Assembly (NCBI GenBank): GCA_029204225.1
Contig: CM055099.1
Span: 67,115,852-67,179,851, forward strand
Source of the DNA: Diphasiastrum complanatum
Lineage: Eukaryota; Streptophyta; Lycopodiopsida; Lycopodiales; Lycopodiaceae
Length of the DNA stretch: 64,000 nucleotides
Direction: 5' to 3'
The notes beneath the pieces were generated by a model. That model was given only the letters and a program-made list of their open reading frames with translations. It did not search any database and had not been told where the DNA came from. Each line of letters begins with the position of its first letter. Within the stretch, counting starts at the first letter, position 1. Below, piece after piece: positions 46,079 to 58,513 of this stretch. The position numbers and the translations under genes were made by a program.

Positions 46079-47874
46079 CGGGGGGCGAGACAAACAATTT
46101 CTACCATAAGGCTTTTCCAAAAGGTAAAATTTCAATCCCCAACATGCTAATGGTTTGTATTGAAAATATGGCATTCATTTTGATGGGAATTCATAGGGTT
46201 TGTGTTTTTTTGTAAATGTTGTCTTATTGACTTGAATGCTTATGTTTTTTTTCTGTTTTCTTTTTTAATTTGAACATGTTGGTGTGAATCTTTTATGAGT
46301 TTGGAATGGGCACATGACACCTATGCTAGAGACACTTGCGCATGTTTTGCTTCAAAATTCATTTCGCATTACTACACGAAAGGTTTGTTTTTTATATTAT
46401 AGCCAAATTGCTATCGTAAAACCCAAGAAACCTTAGCCAACAAGGATATGAGTGGCCTACTCTTGTCACTAGATAAGCTTATTGCTCTATGCTATTTAAC
46501 AGTCCACAAGGCCAAAAGTTATTCATAAATCATCAACATAAGTAGGTTTTTCAATAAAACATTGTTATTTACACTTTGTATAATATCTTGAATTGTTGTT
46601 AAAAGACAAACCTCATGATTGGAAAGATTATGTTTTTGAGTAAAGGACTACAAAAGTATTTATAACCTGCCATTCTTGATTTTTGATATTTTTACTCATA
46701 CTAATGCCACATGATGTTGTGCAAGATAACGTTGGAAAATGATTCAATGTCAAAAACTAAAAACCATGTAAATTTGGAATTTGTTTTTCATATTGTTGCA
46801 TCATTTGTAAATATATTAACAAATATTATCAATTCAATTTCAGCTTAGTTTGAAAATTATTGTATGCTCTCATAACTCCATGGTAGAATAGAAGTTATCA
46901 TGCTACATTATAAAACCGTCTATAACAAAGTTCCAATTAGAGCTCCACATCATCTATGTGGTATTACATGTCTTTTTGGTCATGACTTGTCAATGATTTT
47001 TTTAAGGTTTTATCAATAGCAAAGAAACTCCTAAAGCAACAAATCATTTTGAAATGGGTATACATAAAATAATACCAATATTTAAGTCTATTCCACTGAG
47101 ACTTGAAAATAAAATAGTAAATTGCTTTGAACTAGAAAAAAAACATTAATCATCTTATTAAGATTTTGAAAGCTGCACTTGTGGTTTTGTTAGATTCGCC
47201 AGAACACATTTAAGGCATCTTAATCACTGAAGAATTGTCGAATGCCGACACTCATATAAAACACAATCCAATAAGTCCAATATGTCAATTAAGAAGAGCT
47301 CTTACAAAAGTTAAGTTAGTAGAACACATTGGATGAAATAATGACTTATTAGTGTGTTATTCTCTTGATTTTAATGGGATAAGGAGCCTCAAACTTGTAA
47401 GAATCCATTAAATTAATCTCAAATTAAGTTTTATATGTTTGGATCTTTTTACAATGTTATGCTGTGATTTCAAAATGTTCTTCTTAAAGTACACGTGCAA
47501 TTTTCTTTAACATTAAATAAGTTGCAAAGTATACAGTTTAACCAACAAAGTGCATGTATCATCCTTTTGTAGGAAAATTTTGAGCTTATATATACCTTTT
47601 AGAAATCAAGAATTATCGTTCTATCTTCCACCTCACAACATAAATAGCACTTTCTTTTTTTCAAAATGTTGAACTAATGTAATGGTACTTCCTTAACAAT
47701 ACTGCAAGTTGCTAGTTGGAGGTAAATTTTAATATTATTTATCTCCGTGCAAAATACTTCTTAAGCATCAACTAATATAATATAGAGTAAGCTTTAGCAA
47801 GTTGTACAAGATCTTGAACATATCCTTCTATGTCATCTACTTATGAAATGACAAATTATAAAACTCCAAACTCA
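46079..47874. other. AT-rich spacer
   Basis: No gene, RNA or LTR end recognised. Frames are short and random. Confidence 0.5.
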
Positions 47875-48058
<184 letters not shown>

Positions 48059-50033
48059 TATAGGGTTATATGTTAAGAGTGTGAAACTATGTTATTTGTT
48101 GTGATTACTTTCTCTTTTAGGAATTATTAACTACTTTTAAATTGTGAAGTTGAAAAGAAGATTGTGTTAAAGCTAGTGGGCTAAGTTGGATAAGAGAGAA
48201 ATTCTTACCACGCTAACATAGACTCAAATCTTGCACCTATGCAATGACATCTTAGAGCCATGTCTTGAGCGCTTAGGCTCTATACATGTTTTTGCATTTT
48301 CTCAACTTGAGATGGTGCTATAAAAAAAAAACACACTTTTATGTTTCATCGTTAATTTAACCTCACATCAAGGACCTACACCTCACTCACTAAAAATTAC
48401 AAATTATTTGGCGAGACTTTTAATTCATGCCTTAGACTTTCTTTTTTGAAAATGTGAAAAATATACACTCCACATGCTCTTATTTTGATTGGACTCCCAA
48501 ATGAATAATGCCAAAAATCTTGAAATGAAATGAAAAGACAAGCGGTACCAATATAGATAGATTAACTCATAAACTTGGCCAAAGTACTACATTTCCACCG
48601 CATGTTAATGGGTATAAGTTTGAAGGTCAAATCATGACTATATGACCACATTTATTACCATGGGCCTCATCTTCTATGAGATATTTTGTCTTTGATTTGA
48701 TGCAATGTGGGACAATCCCTATTAGTGCATCTTTTATATAATTATACAAGTGATATTTTGCATTTGTTTTGATGTCTGAATCAAGCTTTCCTCTAGTGGA
48801 ACTTATGAGAATTTGCAACATCATAAATGGCTAGATAAATGGTTTATGTCTTTTGTTCTTTCTATACGTCTAGAGCAAGAAAGACTCTTTATCACAATTG
48901 TGCAACATGATGCTCTCAACATTATGGTTACATTTTTGACAATTTTTTGATGATGAGACAGAAGGTGTATCCAAGAGAATCTAAACATGGCAGACACAAC
49001 ATCTTGTACAGTTGAAATATCATGCACGAACTATATAACACAAGTTTGCTCACAATATCCAATAGCAATATTCCATTTCCATCAAAGATATCTTTCAAAC
49101 CATATATTGTAATGGTTATTTATTCAAGTATTAGCCAATTAAATTATGTGGGACATAAAATAATGCATCACAAAAGAATTAAAAAAGCTTCTTTTGGTGC
49201 AATCATTAATGAAATATTTTGTGACCAATTTTGTACTCCAATATTTGTAATACTTTCGTTTCTTAGAGGTAGTTTGCATGCAAGTACTCACATTAATAAA
49301 ACATTTTCTAGAGTATATGGGAATTGCCCTTTTGAATAATAGTACATACTTGATTGTACTTAATAAATAAATTATTTACTCTTACGAGAACAAAAGAAAT
49401 TTCACAAAATGTGAGAAGTTCAAAAAATATATATTTCATGATGTTTAAAAATAAGAAGCAACTAGTCCATCATGGAAGTTTCGACTATGCTAGTAGTAAC
49501 ATTAGCTTAGTCAAGTACATTAAGTTGAAAGTGGAACATACATGCTAACAACATATAAAAGAACAAGCTTCATTGGGGAATTCATAGCTCATGTTGATTT
49601 ACTTGTACCACGAACCTTGAAAGTAGAAAAAATAGAAAGAAGATAAGATAGATGAAATACCACATATTTGAGCTTTCAGTACATAACAAATTCTAGTGGC
49701 CTCCATATTGATGGAGTGCAAAATCTTTTAGAAAGAGAACTAGACAAGAGCCCTATTTGTATAGTTTTGTTTGAAAAACTCAAAGCACTATAAAGATATT
49801 AGAACAAAATGTATAGACACGGTACATAAACGAAATTACAATCTGATTTAGAGTATAAACATAATACTTGAAATATTGAAAAGGTACTTGTAACATTTGA
49901 AATCATATACATTACAGTTTTCTAATTTTAGATTAATAGTATATTGAGATAAAAATATAACCAAAAATTAGTTTGAGATGTATTTTTGCAAAAAATCATA
50001 AATTTTTTTTCCATTAACATGTACAAAAATGTT
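48059..50033. other. AT-rich spacer
   Basis: No supported gene. A 105-codon plus-strand frame (49,022-49,339) and minus-strand frames at 48,627-49,027 have no recognised motif and ordinary AT-rich composition. Confidence 0.45.
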
Positions 50034-50741
50034 TTAATCTAACACATGAAAAATTAAAAGGTGTAGGTACTTCAAAAAGTGCCTCACGATGAAATGATCT
50101 TTAAAAACCTCAAGAATTGGCACTACATGATCTAGCTTTGAAGGAACTTCAAAAATGGGGTTGCAATCACATGATTTGGTTCGATGGAAATCCATTCCCA
50201 TGCGCCATGAAGAGCTTTCCATCATCTTAGCACATTTGCCATTGGTTCCTTCCATACTTAGAGATGATCCTTGATCCCAAAGCTCCTCCTCCTTGAAGAT
50301 AGTTGCTTGCCACATTGCCTCATAATGATAAAAAAGATGAGGCATACCAAGACTGCAAAGACTATGCATGCTAAAATAACAAATATTTTGTATCATTCTT
50401 CTAATCTTGTATTCAATGGTAATGTTAGATTCAATGAGGCTCAACAATTTATTATGGATATAAGTGTCCTTAGAGGATGATTCACTTATTCTCATAAGTT
50501 AATTAATGCCTTTAAACATGAAAAAAACACAATCATACAACATAAGGATGACATAACCAATCTTACGTGAAATAAATCCAAACGCAACTAGATGAATATA
50601 CTGATCATTAGCTAATGATATGATATCCAATGAAACATCACAAAACTCCAAAGTCTTGTACTCCATCAAAGCATCATAGCTATCACATGAAGTTGTTTCA
50701 TCAACAAATGACGATCTAGCTACACAAGTTTCCAACCTCAT
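50034..50741 (-). pseudogene. Hypothetical protein, one in-frame stop
   Basis: A single minus-strand frame of about 235 codons (50,741 to 50,034) is broken only by TAA at 50,499-50,501. Segments include RSSFVDETTSCDSYDAL, GFISRKIGYVILMLYDCVF (a hydrophobic stretch) and FYHYEAMWQATIFKEEELWD. I do not recognise a family. It may be a decayed gene or transposon ORF, or chance in AT-rich DNA. Confidence 0.3.
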
Positions 50742-50879
50742 TTTTTAAACACATCTACACAAGATGTTAAACGTCACTCTAAATGATAAGAAATAGAAAA
50801 AATGTTGTCTATCATCATAAGTTACGAAAGGTTCAAAAGAAGTAGATTCACCCATGCACCTTTGAGTGGATAGGCTCCA

Positions 50880-51300
50880 ACGATGTTGATAACTTTGTGG
50901 TAGAACTTGGAAAGTGCACTTAGTGTTTTAGCCAAAGCATATTACTCCCTCACATCACCACATTTTTCCAAATATTTAGGAATCTCAAGAGTAGACTCCT
51001 CCTTGCACAGAGCATCCATGAAGGGAAGATTGGAAATATCCAACTCCTTTTGACTTGAGTCCACTTGTGATATATCCTCCTTGGCCATCAATCCACCATG
51101 ATCAGCTCTCACATAAGCAATAAGCCTAAAAAGCCTTCCAAACATGATCCCTCTTGCAATGATTTTACCACCCTTCATGATCAAGCAAGCATAACAAAGA
51201 AGCCTTTGTCCAAAAGTTGCCCAACACTCAACAAAGTCCTTGTTATGCTAGGAACATAGCGATGTAATCTACAAAAGATTTTTCGTAGAGAATCTAAGTG
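50880..51300 (-). pseudogene. Copia pre-integrase fragment
   Basis: The minus strand encodes HRYVPSITRTLLSVGQLLDK (about 51,260-51,200), then KGGKIIARGIMFGRLFRL (51,184-51,110). These are typical of the region between protease and integrase in Copia elements. Stops and shifts separate them. No integrase core follows. Confidence 0.6.
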
Positions 51301-51433
51301 AACGAGATATCATCACTCTTTGCAAGCATCTCATTCACTCGATATTCTTGGAAATGATTGTCCATTCAGAATATCATTCATTATTTCCAAAGATGATCAA
51401 TCAAAGCATATTAGTCCCTATATTGGAAATTGA

Positions 51434-51779
51434 TCATGACAATGATTCCTTCATGTGAGATCTCCACAATTCAAATGCAAGATTCATGGTTATCATCAAA
51501 GCATTTGGATTAAATGACAAAGCGGCTATCAAACATGATGACAAAATCTTCAGGCCAGCATAGCCAGATGCAATGCTAAAACATGATCCTAAAGGAATTG
51601 GATAGATCATCCAATTTGTCATGATGTCGAGGAAGCAAACAAAAGAGGATATTGCGGTGATACACTCTGTCCATTTCACACAGATTGGTTGCCAACAAGC
51701 AATATGGTGCTTCATCAACCTCTTCATCGACTATCATTTTTTTTTCATGGGAAAAAGGATTATAGTTTGAAGCTAGCAA
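51434..51779 (-). other. Short unassigned frames
   Basis: Two overlapping minus-strand frames of 67 and 97 codons have no recognised motif. Their position next to Copia fragments suggests transposon debris. Confidence 0.25.
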
Positions 51780-51879
51780 AATGGATTCAATTCGACAGCT
51801 TCGGATCTATAACGAGGCAATAATTATTTTGGATGGCACATTCTTAATCATGACTACTTAACCAAGGCGATTAAGCTGA

Positions 51880-52195
51880 TCAGACAAGCGTCTTCATTTT
51901 TTAGGACAAAAATCTTGCTTTTTGGAAATCCAAGATATCACTCCTCCACAAATAAAAGTAGCAAATGCACTTATGGATTTTAGTATTCATCTTGGCAGCT
52001 ACAAAAGCTGAATCTGAATATACCCTCAATTACGAAAAATATACCAAAAAATCTAGTAGATGAGATATACTAAGCACTCTTTTGGCACTTTTCCAATGAT
52101 GTACTGAAGGACCTTGCATATGTTGACTCAACTTACTTACACAATAGTTCAAATCTGGTCTAGTGATTGTCAAATAGATTAAGGAGCCTATAAGT
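51880..52195 (-). pseudogene. Copia RT/RNase H fragment
   Basis: The minus strand encodes LIGSLIYLTITRPDLNYCVS and KLSQHMQGPSVHHWKSAKRV. After frameshifts, LIYTRFFGIFF and CGGVISWISKKQDF follow. This is the end of RT and start of RNase H. It is joined on its upstream side to unrelated sequence beginning TGTCAGAAATTGTGAAC. On this strand it precedes the pre-integrase fragment, so the two belong to different insertions or a rearrangement. Confidence 0.75.
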
Positions 52196-53100
52196 GTCAG
52201 AAATTGTGAACTCCTGCAACTTTGTCGCGATGCGAAGCGAAGCGAAGGTCGAATGGCGAACAATTCATGAAAGTCAACGTACCTCGAAAACCCTAAGACA
52301 CAAAGCGAAGCAAAAGTTGAAGGTCAAATGATTCGCAAAAGTCAAACAAAGACACGACACGACACAAAATGAAAAGAAAACAAAAGAAAATCTTTCGTGC
52401 TGCCAACTGGCCACTCAACGGGCGTGGTGTCTTAAACTTCACGCTCAGTGAAGGATTATAAAACGACCCCCAAATAGACTGCCAATCTAAGGAAATGCTA
52501 ACGGAAATCATTCTACACCACGATTATAACTCAAGCTCCATTGGGTATGGAGTCAAAAATAAGGCCGTTCATGACCACCGGCACTTTTAATGGCAATCGA
52601 CAAGGCAAATTCCTAACGGTATGCTCACAATTTTCAGATAGCCTACGGAACTCTAGAATGGACAAGAACTGTTCCACTATGGAAAGCCATGACCTTCAGA
52701 AAGCTAAATGGGCTATTAGGATTTCCCTCAATCAATAGGCTTATACCTTGTTTGTTAGAAATTCTTATTGGGCCGAAACAAGTATTTATGAAGTCCAGTT
52801 CTTGCTTATCAATTAGATGGTTATAGTTACTAGAGCATTTCAAGAAGAGATATAGAATCAGTGACTTCTCCACATACGGCAAAATAGGCTTTGTAGATGT
52901 CAGGCATTTAGCTTATCGAACAAATACCAAACCTACAACAAATGGTTAGCTCCCAGGCTATTACAATTTTCCTAAATTAGGATCAAACTTGTGGATATTC
53001 ACTGACATGGCCTTTCTCCAACATTCCATATGATCACAAGTGAGCAAAATTGGAAATAGTGCATTCGGGCCATAGACAAGAAAAGGAGAGGGCCGATAGG
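52196..53100. other. Spacer with GCGAA repeats
   Basis: At 52,230-52,310 the word GCGAA (GCGAAGCGAAGCGAAGG, GGCGAAC, AGCGAAGC) recurs, with CACGACACGACAC at about 52,352. The stretch might be part of an LTR starting TGTCAG at 52,195, but no partner was found. Confidence 0.35.
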
Positions 53101-53860
53101 CAGGGTTAGAAGCTCAGATAGACAAGGTTAAATCTCTAACCCGTGATCCACAGAGCAGGGTTTCAAACAAAGGGCACGGCCCACAGCAAGGAAGTAAGGT
53201 GCATATAGGCGGTTGATTGAGGAGCCACACGTCGAGCTCAGCTATCTAACGGGCCATAGGCACATTGAGAAGAGGTAACAAATCGCAGGCAAAGAATGGG
53301 AAGGAAGGAGGAGGTCGCAGGTAGGTCTGAGGTCGCTAGTGGAGCGCGAGGCAGGCCAGGGTGTAGGCAACGAGGAGGAGGAGAAGCCACGCCAGCAGAG
53401 TCGTAGAAGGAAAGAGCAGCGATCTGGAGCAGGCAGGGATCTACAGGCGATAGGTAGAGCAGCGAGCAAGCCGGACAGATCAGAGCGTGGACATGGAAAA
53501 CAGGTAGCGCATCAGGCAAGGAGAAGGAGGTCGCAACAGGCAGGCTGCAGGCAGGAGAGCGGCTCAGGCAGGGCCAGATTTGTGGGTAGGGAAAAGAAGG
53601 AGCAGGGGTGCTTGGACAGAGCAGGGCTGCATGGAGGGCCGCTAGTAGAAGACTGGGCAAACTTGCAGGTAGGCACTTTATGAGGGCACGCTAAAAGATC
53701 CTCAGGTAGAGGAAGGAGCGGATTCAAATCGCAGGTAAGGAAGGAGCCGTGTGAGCAGGCAGATAGGAATCGAAATGGCAGTAGGCAGCAATAGATAATG
53801 GCCACTAATAGAGTTTTCTGGCATGCAGGCAGAAAATGGCGTGAGGGGGCCACAGATCCA
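53100..53860. other. GC- and purine-rich island
   Basis: Composition changes sharply to G-rich on the plus strand with repeated GCAGGCAG, GGAGGAGG and AAGGAGG. Frames of up to 140 codons on both strands are Pro/Leu/Ser- or Arg/Glu-rich and look compositional. It lies just downstream of a gag start in the minus-strand Copia fragment. Confidence 0.4.
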
Positions 53861-53899
53861 TCGATGGACAGGCTACGAATGGTCTCTGAAAGAAGGAAA

Positions 53900-54061
53900 T
53901 ATCAGACAACAAGATCAGATTGTTGTGTCAATAAAATACTTGCAATTAAAAGCTCTATCTACTAGTGATTTCAAGGCAAAAGAAACTTTATATGTAATGG
54001 CATGATAATTGGATCCATTCAGCTTGTCTGCGATAAGACCAGCTTTACTTTGAGAATCCAT
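53900..54061 (-). pseudogene. Copia gag N-terminal fragment
   Basis: From ATG at 54,061 the minus strand reads MDSQSKAGLIADKLNGSNYH, then SFALKSLVDRAFN. This matches the LNGSNY start of Copia gag. The conserved Trp after NYHA is Ile here. The frame is lost by about 53,900. Confidence 0.6.
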
Positions 54062-54213
54062 CTGAAACTTAGTCTGTCCATTGTATCGATGATGGTAAGA
54101 TGTGGTAATGCCAACAATAGGAAATCAATTCTCTGATACTAAAAGGTTGAAAAAGAACTGAAGAGTATGATATCAATTTGATATTGCAAAAGATATCAAA
54201 TATTAGAGATTTT

Positions 54214-54225
54214 GCTCTGATACCA
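54214..54225 (-). promoter_or_regulatory. Primer-binding site of a minus-strand Copia
   Basis: The minus strand reads TGGTATCAGAGC directly before the gag side. The LTR begins at 54,226 (plus-strand TGTCGG). Confidence 0.8.
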
Positions 54226-54690
54226 TGTCGGAAAGTGGTGTACATAAGATAGGTCTAGCTCGAAAAGAAAACAAATGAAAATAATTCGGCCGTAAACGTT
54301 CTGTCTGGATAAATGAACCAAAACTGTAGCTCTGCATAAATGAACTAAAACAGCCACAGGCGACACTGTCGGGTTTTTCACGAAAAAGGAGAAAAATGAG
54401 AAGGTGCCCTTAAATCTCATTTAGGGTTGCCTCACACTTTGCTAGAGTCATTTCCTTAACATTTGAGGCTCTTTGAAAAAAGTGAAAAATGCGACACCGT
54501 GATCTTACACAAGATTTCTGCTAGGCGAAAAATGCGAAAAAGGAGAAGCTGCATTTTTCAACGGGATTCCTGATAGCCAAAAAAGGAGACACTGTCGTAA
54601 ACTCCATGTAATTTTGCAGACTGTGCAAAAACACTTGTAATTCTACAGACTGTGTAAACACATGGGAAAATCCGCAGAACTAAACAAACA
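54226..54690 (-). repeat. 5' LTR region of that Copia (right end uncertain)
   Basis: It contains GGCGACACTGTCGGGTTTTTC, GACACCGTGATC, GAGACACTGTCG and two TACAGACTGT/TGCAGACTGT blocks. The last two blocks also occur at 45,800-45,870, so this LTR and the one at 44,622-46,078 share U3 motifs. No clear outer end was found. Confidence 0.5.
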
Positions 54691-57221
54691 ATGGATGAAG
54701 ATTAAAACCGATTAGTTGATTGGTAAGGAGGAGAATAATCCAACAAATGGTGCAAATTCTATTTTAGATGTAATAACTCCTAGAGATATGCTTCTCTATT
54801 TTTTTTTAAATATCAGAGGATTCAACAACTAGTTGCTACCTAAAATTTGGTCAAATTTTGACCAAGTTTGATCCAAAAAAGTCTCTTTTAGTGAGAGTTA
54901 TCGACTAAGGAGAAAAAATGAACTGAAATATCCTTTTGAAGTTGTTTCACCTTTCATGGACATTGGATCTTTCAGCCTTTTTACAAAATCAATCAATTTG
55001 TTTTTGGAATATAAATTTTTTTTTTAAAATACTACAAAATATAAAGAAGAAACAAGTTTTGACAAAAACATATTACATGTTGAATGGAAGGAATAAACAA
55101 TATAACACATGCTCAAAATGTCAAGACAACATGAATGTGTCTAAAGACTTCAGGCTTAATGTCCGAGCTACATGAAATACAAAGTGATGACTATTCAAAC
55201 GAAAAGGCTTGTGAATACTTCCACTGGGCCTTACAAAGTTTATGTCTCCCTCTAAGATATATTTTGTGTTAAAAAAAAAATTGGTTGAAAATTTGCCATA
55301 ACATCACAAAATATTTACAATGGTGTTGCTTCTCTAGACACAATAATAATGATCTTTTATCTACGTTGCAAATTGCAAGTGACAAGCCCACATTGTAATG
55401 TTTGATGATTATAAAGTCACATTATGTGCCCATGCAAAATCAAGAAACATCAATGTCCTACAATTTGATTGAATTAAAGACAACCTTTTAAGATTGCTAC
55501 CTTCCAATTGCATTATCTTTTGACAAATCAATCCATGTTTGAGATGTTGTCACTCTCATTAAATGCTTTCCTTATTATCTTATGCATTCATTTGATTAGG
55601 CAATGCACCTATATTGCATGAACTTCACGTCATTGTCTAGCTAAAGTCCTTTTTTTCTTGTGTTGTTCACATTTAGCCAATCATTTATCCATTATTCCAC
55701 AATTACAAAGCACAAACTCGAAAACTTTCTCTCACAAATAGGGGAGGGGGTATGTTATTTCTTAATAGCTCCATACCTTCTTCTTTTTTTTTGGGGGGGG
55801 GATGTGTCTCAGGTTTCACTTTGAGTTGCTGCTTCCTTCACAAGATGCCCCATTTGTGGAGCCAATGAATTTACTTGAAGTAAAAAGTTTTCTATGACAT
55901 AAAGGAATGGTTCTTGTACCACCCAATTCCCAATGTTTCCTTCATTCCTTACCTCTCTAGACACACAAAGATGCACCTAAAAAAACCAACACCCACCAAA
56001 TCCAATGACAAATCGTGGAACTATATTAGGTTTTGATATCTAGCAAAGATGGGCATGCTTAAAAAAACTAAATCTAGACAATCACAACTTCTTGAACCAA
56101 ATGCACTTGTATGCCCACCATGTAAGTTGAAAATTTGCTCTCTAAATCTCATTAACCTTTCACCCTACTATCATGCTTCAATCATTTGTGAAATACAGTA
56201 AATGACTTTTGATTTATGTCCATGGAGGGGAACAAAATACAAAGAGAAGTGTGCTATCAAGACTCTTTTTGCTGATTATAAAAAGACAAAACAAAGAACA
56301 AGAGTATCATGTTTGTACCTAGCAATGCCATAATTCTTGATCCCAAAACTTGGATGACGGATGCATAAGTTTGTCACATTATGGAAGTAGAATAATCAAG
56401 CCTTTTCAGCAGATCCATCACCTTTTTGAAGAGGAGAGACTGCTTCTCTAGAATTGGTAAATTTCAAATTGTAGAAAAGAAAAAAGTTCTATTCCCAACA
56501 CGTTGGCTGAAATACAAAGGGCCCATTGCAACTAAAATGCTTACCTGCATATATCTGCGTCATACATTAAAGGTTGTCAAATGTCTCAACACAATCTCTG
56601 AATGCGAGTTATTGTTAAAGACTTGGGCAGCCTTTGTCAGGAAAGCTTTTATTGAAAGAAACTAAATCCAGCAACATATATGCTGAGAGCAACAGTTCCT
56701 CAGCACACAGTGGCATCTTTTGTGGGACCTTTATTTGACATTTGTGCAACCAAAAACAGCCCACAGCACATCCGAATACATCATGTACACTTTCCACATT
56801 TTCTTTTCTTACCCCAGGTTATGATTAGAGATGCATGAGTAGTGTCTCTTCTCATGTCTCTCAACTCAGTACCACAGCAGACATCAAATCAACGTCGCTG
56901 CTACACTGCAAATGAGCAAATCTGCTGCTGCCTGTGATGGGTCTGCTTCTGTTGTTAACTTCGATTCACAAAAAGACAGCATATATAACCGCTTGAAATA
57001 GTCTTTTGAGATATTCTAAACATCTGACTTTCTGCCCACCACACAATCAATTCTCATGTTCAATATCCCAAAAGCAAACAAATTGCAGCCTTTGAGTTAC
57101 TGTTGTGTTGGATCTATCTGAGCTAGCAGAAACATTTTTACGTACTGGATATACATATGGCAGTACTGTCATAGTTAGAGAACATAGAAGCTGCTCTATA
57201 TGTTATTTTATTATTCCAAAA

Positions 57222-57222
<1 letters not shown>
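54691..57222. other. AT-rich spacer
   Basis: No gene recognised. A run of T followed by nine or ten G occurs near 55,782-55,801. Confidence 0.45.

Positions 57223-57265
<43 letters not shown>
57223..57265. repeat. (CT)n microsatellite
   Basis: About 21 CT units. An (ATT)n run of about 20 bp lies near 57,408-57,425. Confidence 0.95.
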
Positions 57266-57269
<4 letters not shown>

Positions 57270-57494
57270 AACTACAATTGAAGACCCCATTTTATTTGGT
57301 GTATTGGGATGTATCCTATACTGCCTATCGAATTTAGGAGTTTGAGAGGTAAATAGACCCGAGTGAAGAAATATAATGAACCTGGGGACATCTAATTTTT
57401 TTTTTTGATTATTATTATTATTATTTTGTGTTTTAATTATGTTGTTGTAGTTTTTAGAAAAAAATAAAGCTCTTACGTAAGCAATTATTGATCC

Positions 57495-57915
57495 ATGCTT
57501 TTCCAAGATCAATTAATTATTAGCAATACCGTTGGTGGGATCTCACCATATCAAGCTTCGTATGGCAATAATCCAAGTGTAAAATATTTAAAAGTTTTTG
57601 GATGTATTTGTTATGTCCATATTCCCTTAAAAACAAGGAAGAAAGAGGATGCAACTTCTCAAAGGCATTTTTGTTGGCTATAGTGAACATAGCAAAGGAT
57701 ATAGAATTTTTGATCCTATTTCAAGGAAAGTAAAAGTGAGTAAGGATGTCTTGTTTGATGAATCTCAAAGTTCCAAGATGTATGAAAGTGCATCTAATTC
57801 ACAATGTAGCCAAGATCTTGCAAGGTCCGAGGAGGAGCTTCAAGGTGATAAAGTTTTGGAGGATCTACCTCAAGATCCAAGAAGTCCAAGGAGATCTACA
57901 AGGGGTAATACCTGA
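57495..57915 (+). pseudogene. Copia integrase C-terminal fragment
   Basis: The plus-strand frame has GGISPYQASYGNNPSVKYLK and FGCICYVHIP. After a one-base shift near 57,655, GIFVGYSEHSKGYRIFDP and KVSKDVLFDES follow. This is the integrase tail. It ends in a Ser/Pro/Arg stretch (PRSPRRSTRGNT) before RT would start, and no RT follows. Confidence 0.75.
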
Positions 57916-58020
57916 GAAAAGTGGCTAGGCAACAATGTAACAAAGTTTGGAGTGTGGCATTGCATTCGTTTTGCATTGAAAAATAATTTTTTGAGTATGT
58001 ATGAGTGGTTCTTTTGAGCC

Positions 58021-58167
58021 ATGTCTAACATGAGAGAAGTAGTACTAGGAGAGGCAAGCAAGCTTGATGGAGTGTCCAAATACAGTGTTTGGAAGTTCAA
58101 GCTCAGAAATGTTCTCAAGAAGATGGAGCTCTGGAAGATCACTATGGGAAAAGAAGCTATCCAATAG
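58021..58167 (+). pseudogene. Copia gag N-terminal fragment
   Basis: From ATG at 58,021: MSNMREVVLGEASKLDG, then SKYSVWKFKLRNVLKKMELW, ending at TAG after about 48 codons. It matches the start of Copia gag (UBN2/DUF4219 type). A gag start lying about 100 bp after an integrase tail means two different elements are fused here. Confidence 0.65.
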
Positions 58168-58251
58168 TTGAAGTTGATGTAAAGGCCTACAATGAAAAGG
58201 TGAGAAGGGCTTAGACCATAATAAATATATCAATGAAAAACCATGTAATCG

Positions 58252-58311
58252 TAGAGAGAGAGAGAGAGAGAGAGAGAGTGAGAGAGAGAGAGAGAAGAAG
58301 AAGAAGAAGAA
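58252..58311. repeat. (GA)n and (AAG)n microsatellite
   Basis: About 42 bp of GA with one GTGA interruption, followed by about six AAG units. Confidence 0.93.
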
Positions 58312-58513
58312 GCTTTATCAACGTCTTTTCTATGCCAAAAGGTGTATAAGACGAACAAGTACATCATGTAAAGCGGAACCAAGACGGAGCAGCGTTGTCA
58401 AACAACATAACTAAAAGCCAAACTAACTAAGAAGAGGGTAGTGTCCAGGATTATATGATACAAAGGCCACTTACAGATTCAACTAGCATCTCTTCAGTGC
58501 TCTAACTCTCACA

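Noticed and set aside
53238-53853. 140-codon Pro/Leu/Ser-rich frame and overlapping frames
   Set aside because: Several frames on both strands are open at once in GC-rich repetitive DNA, which indicates composition rather than coding.
55780-55801. Regulatory G-quadruplex
   Set aside because: It is one homopolymer G run after a T run, not four spaced G tracts. A sequencing or slippage artefact is as likely.
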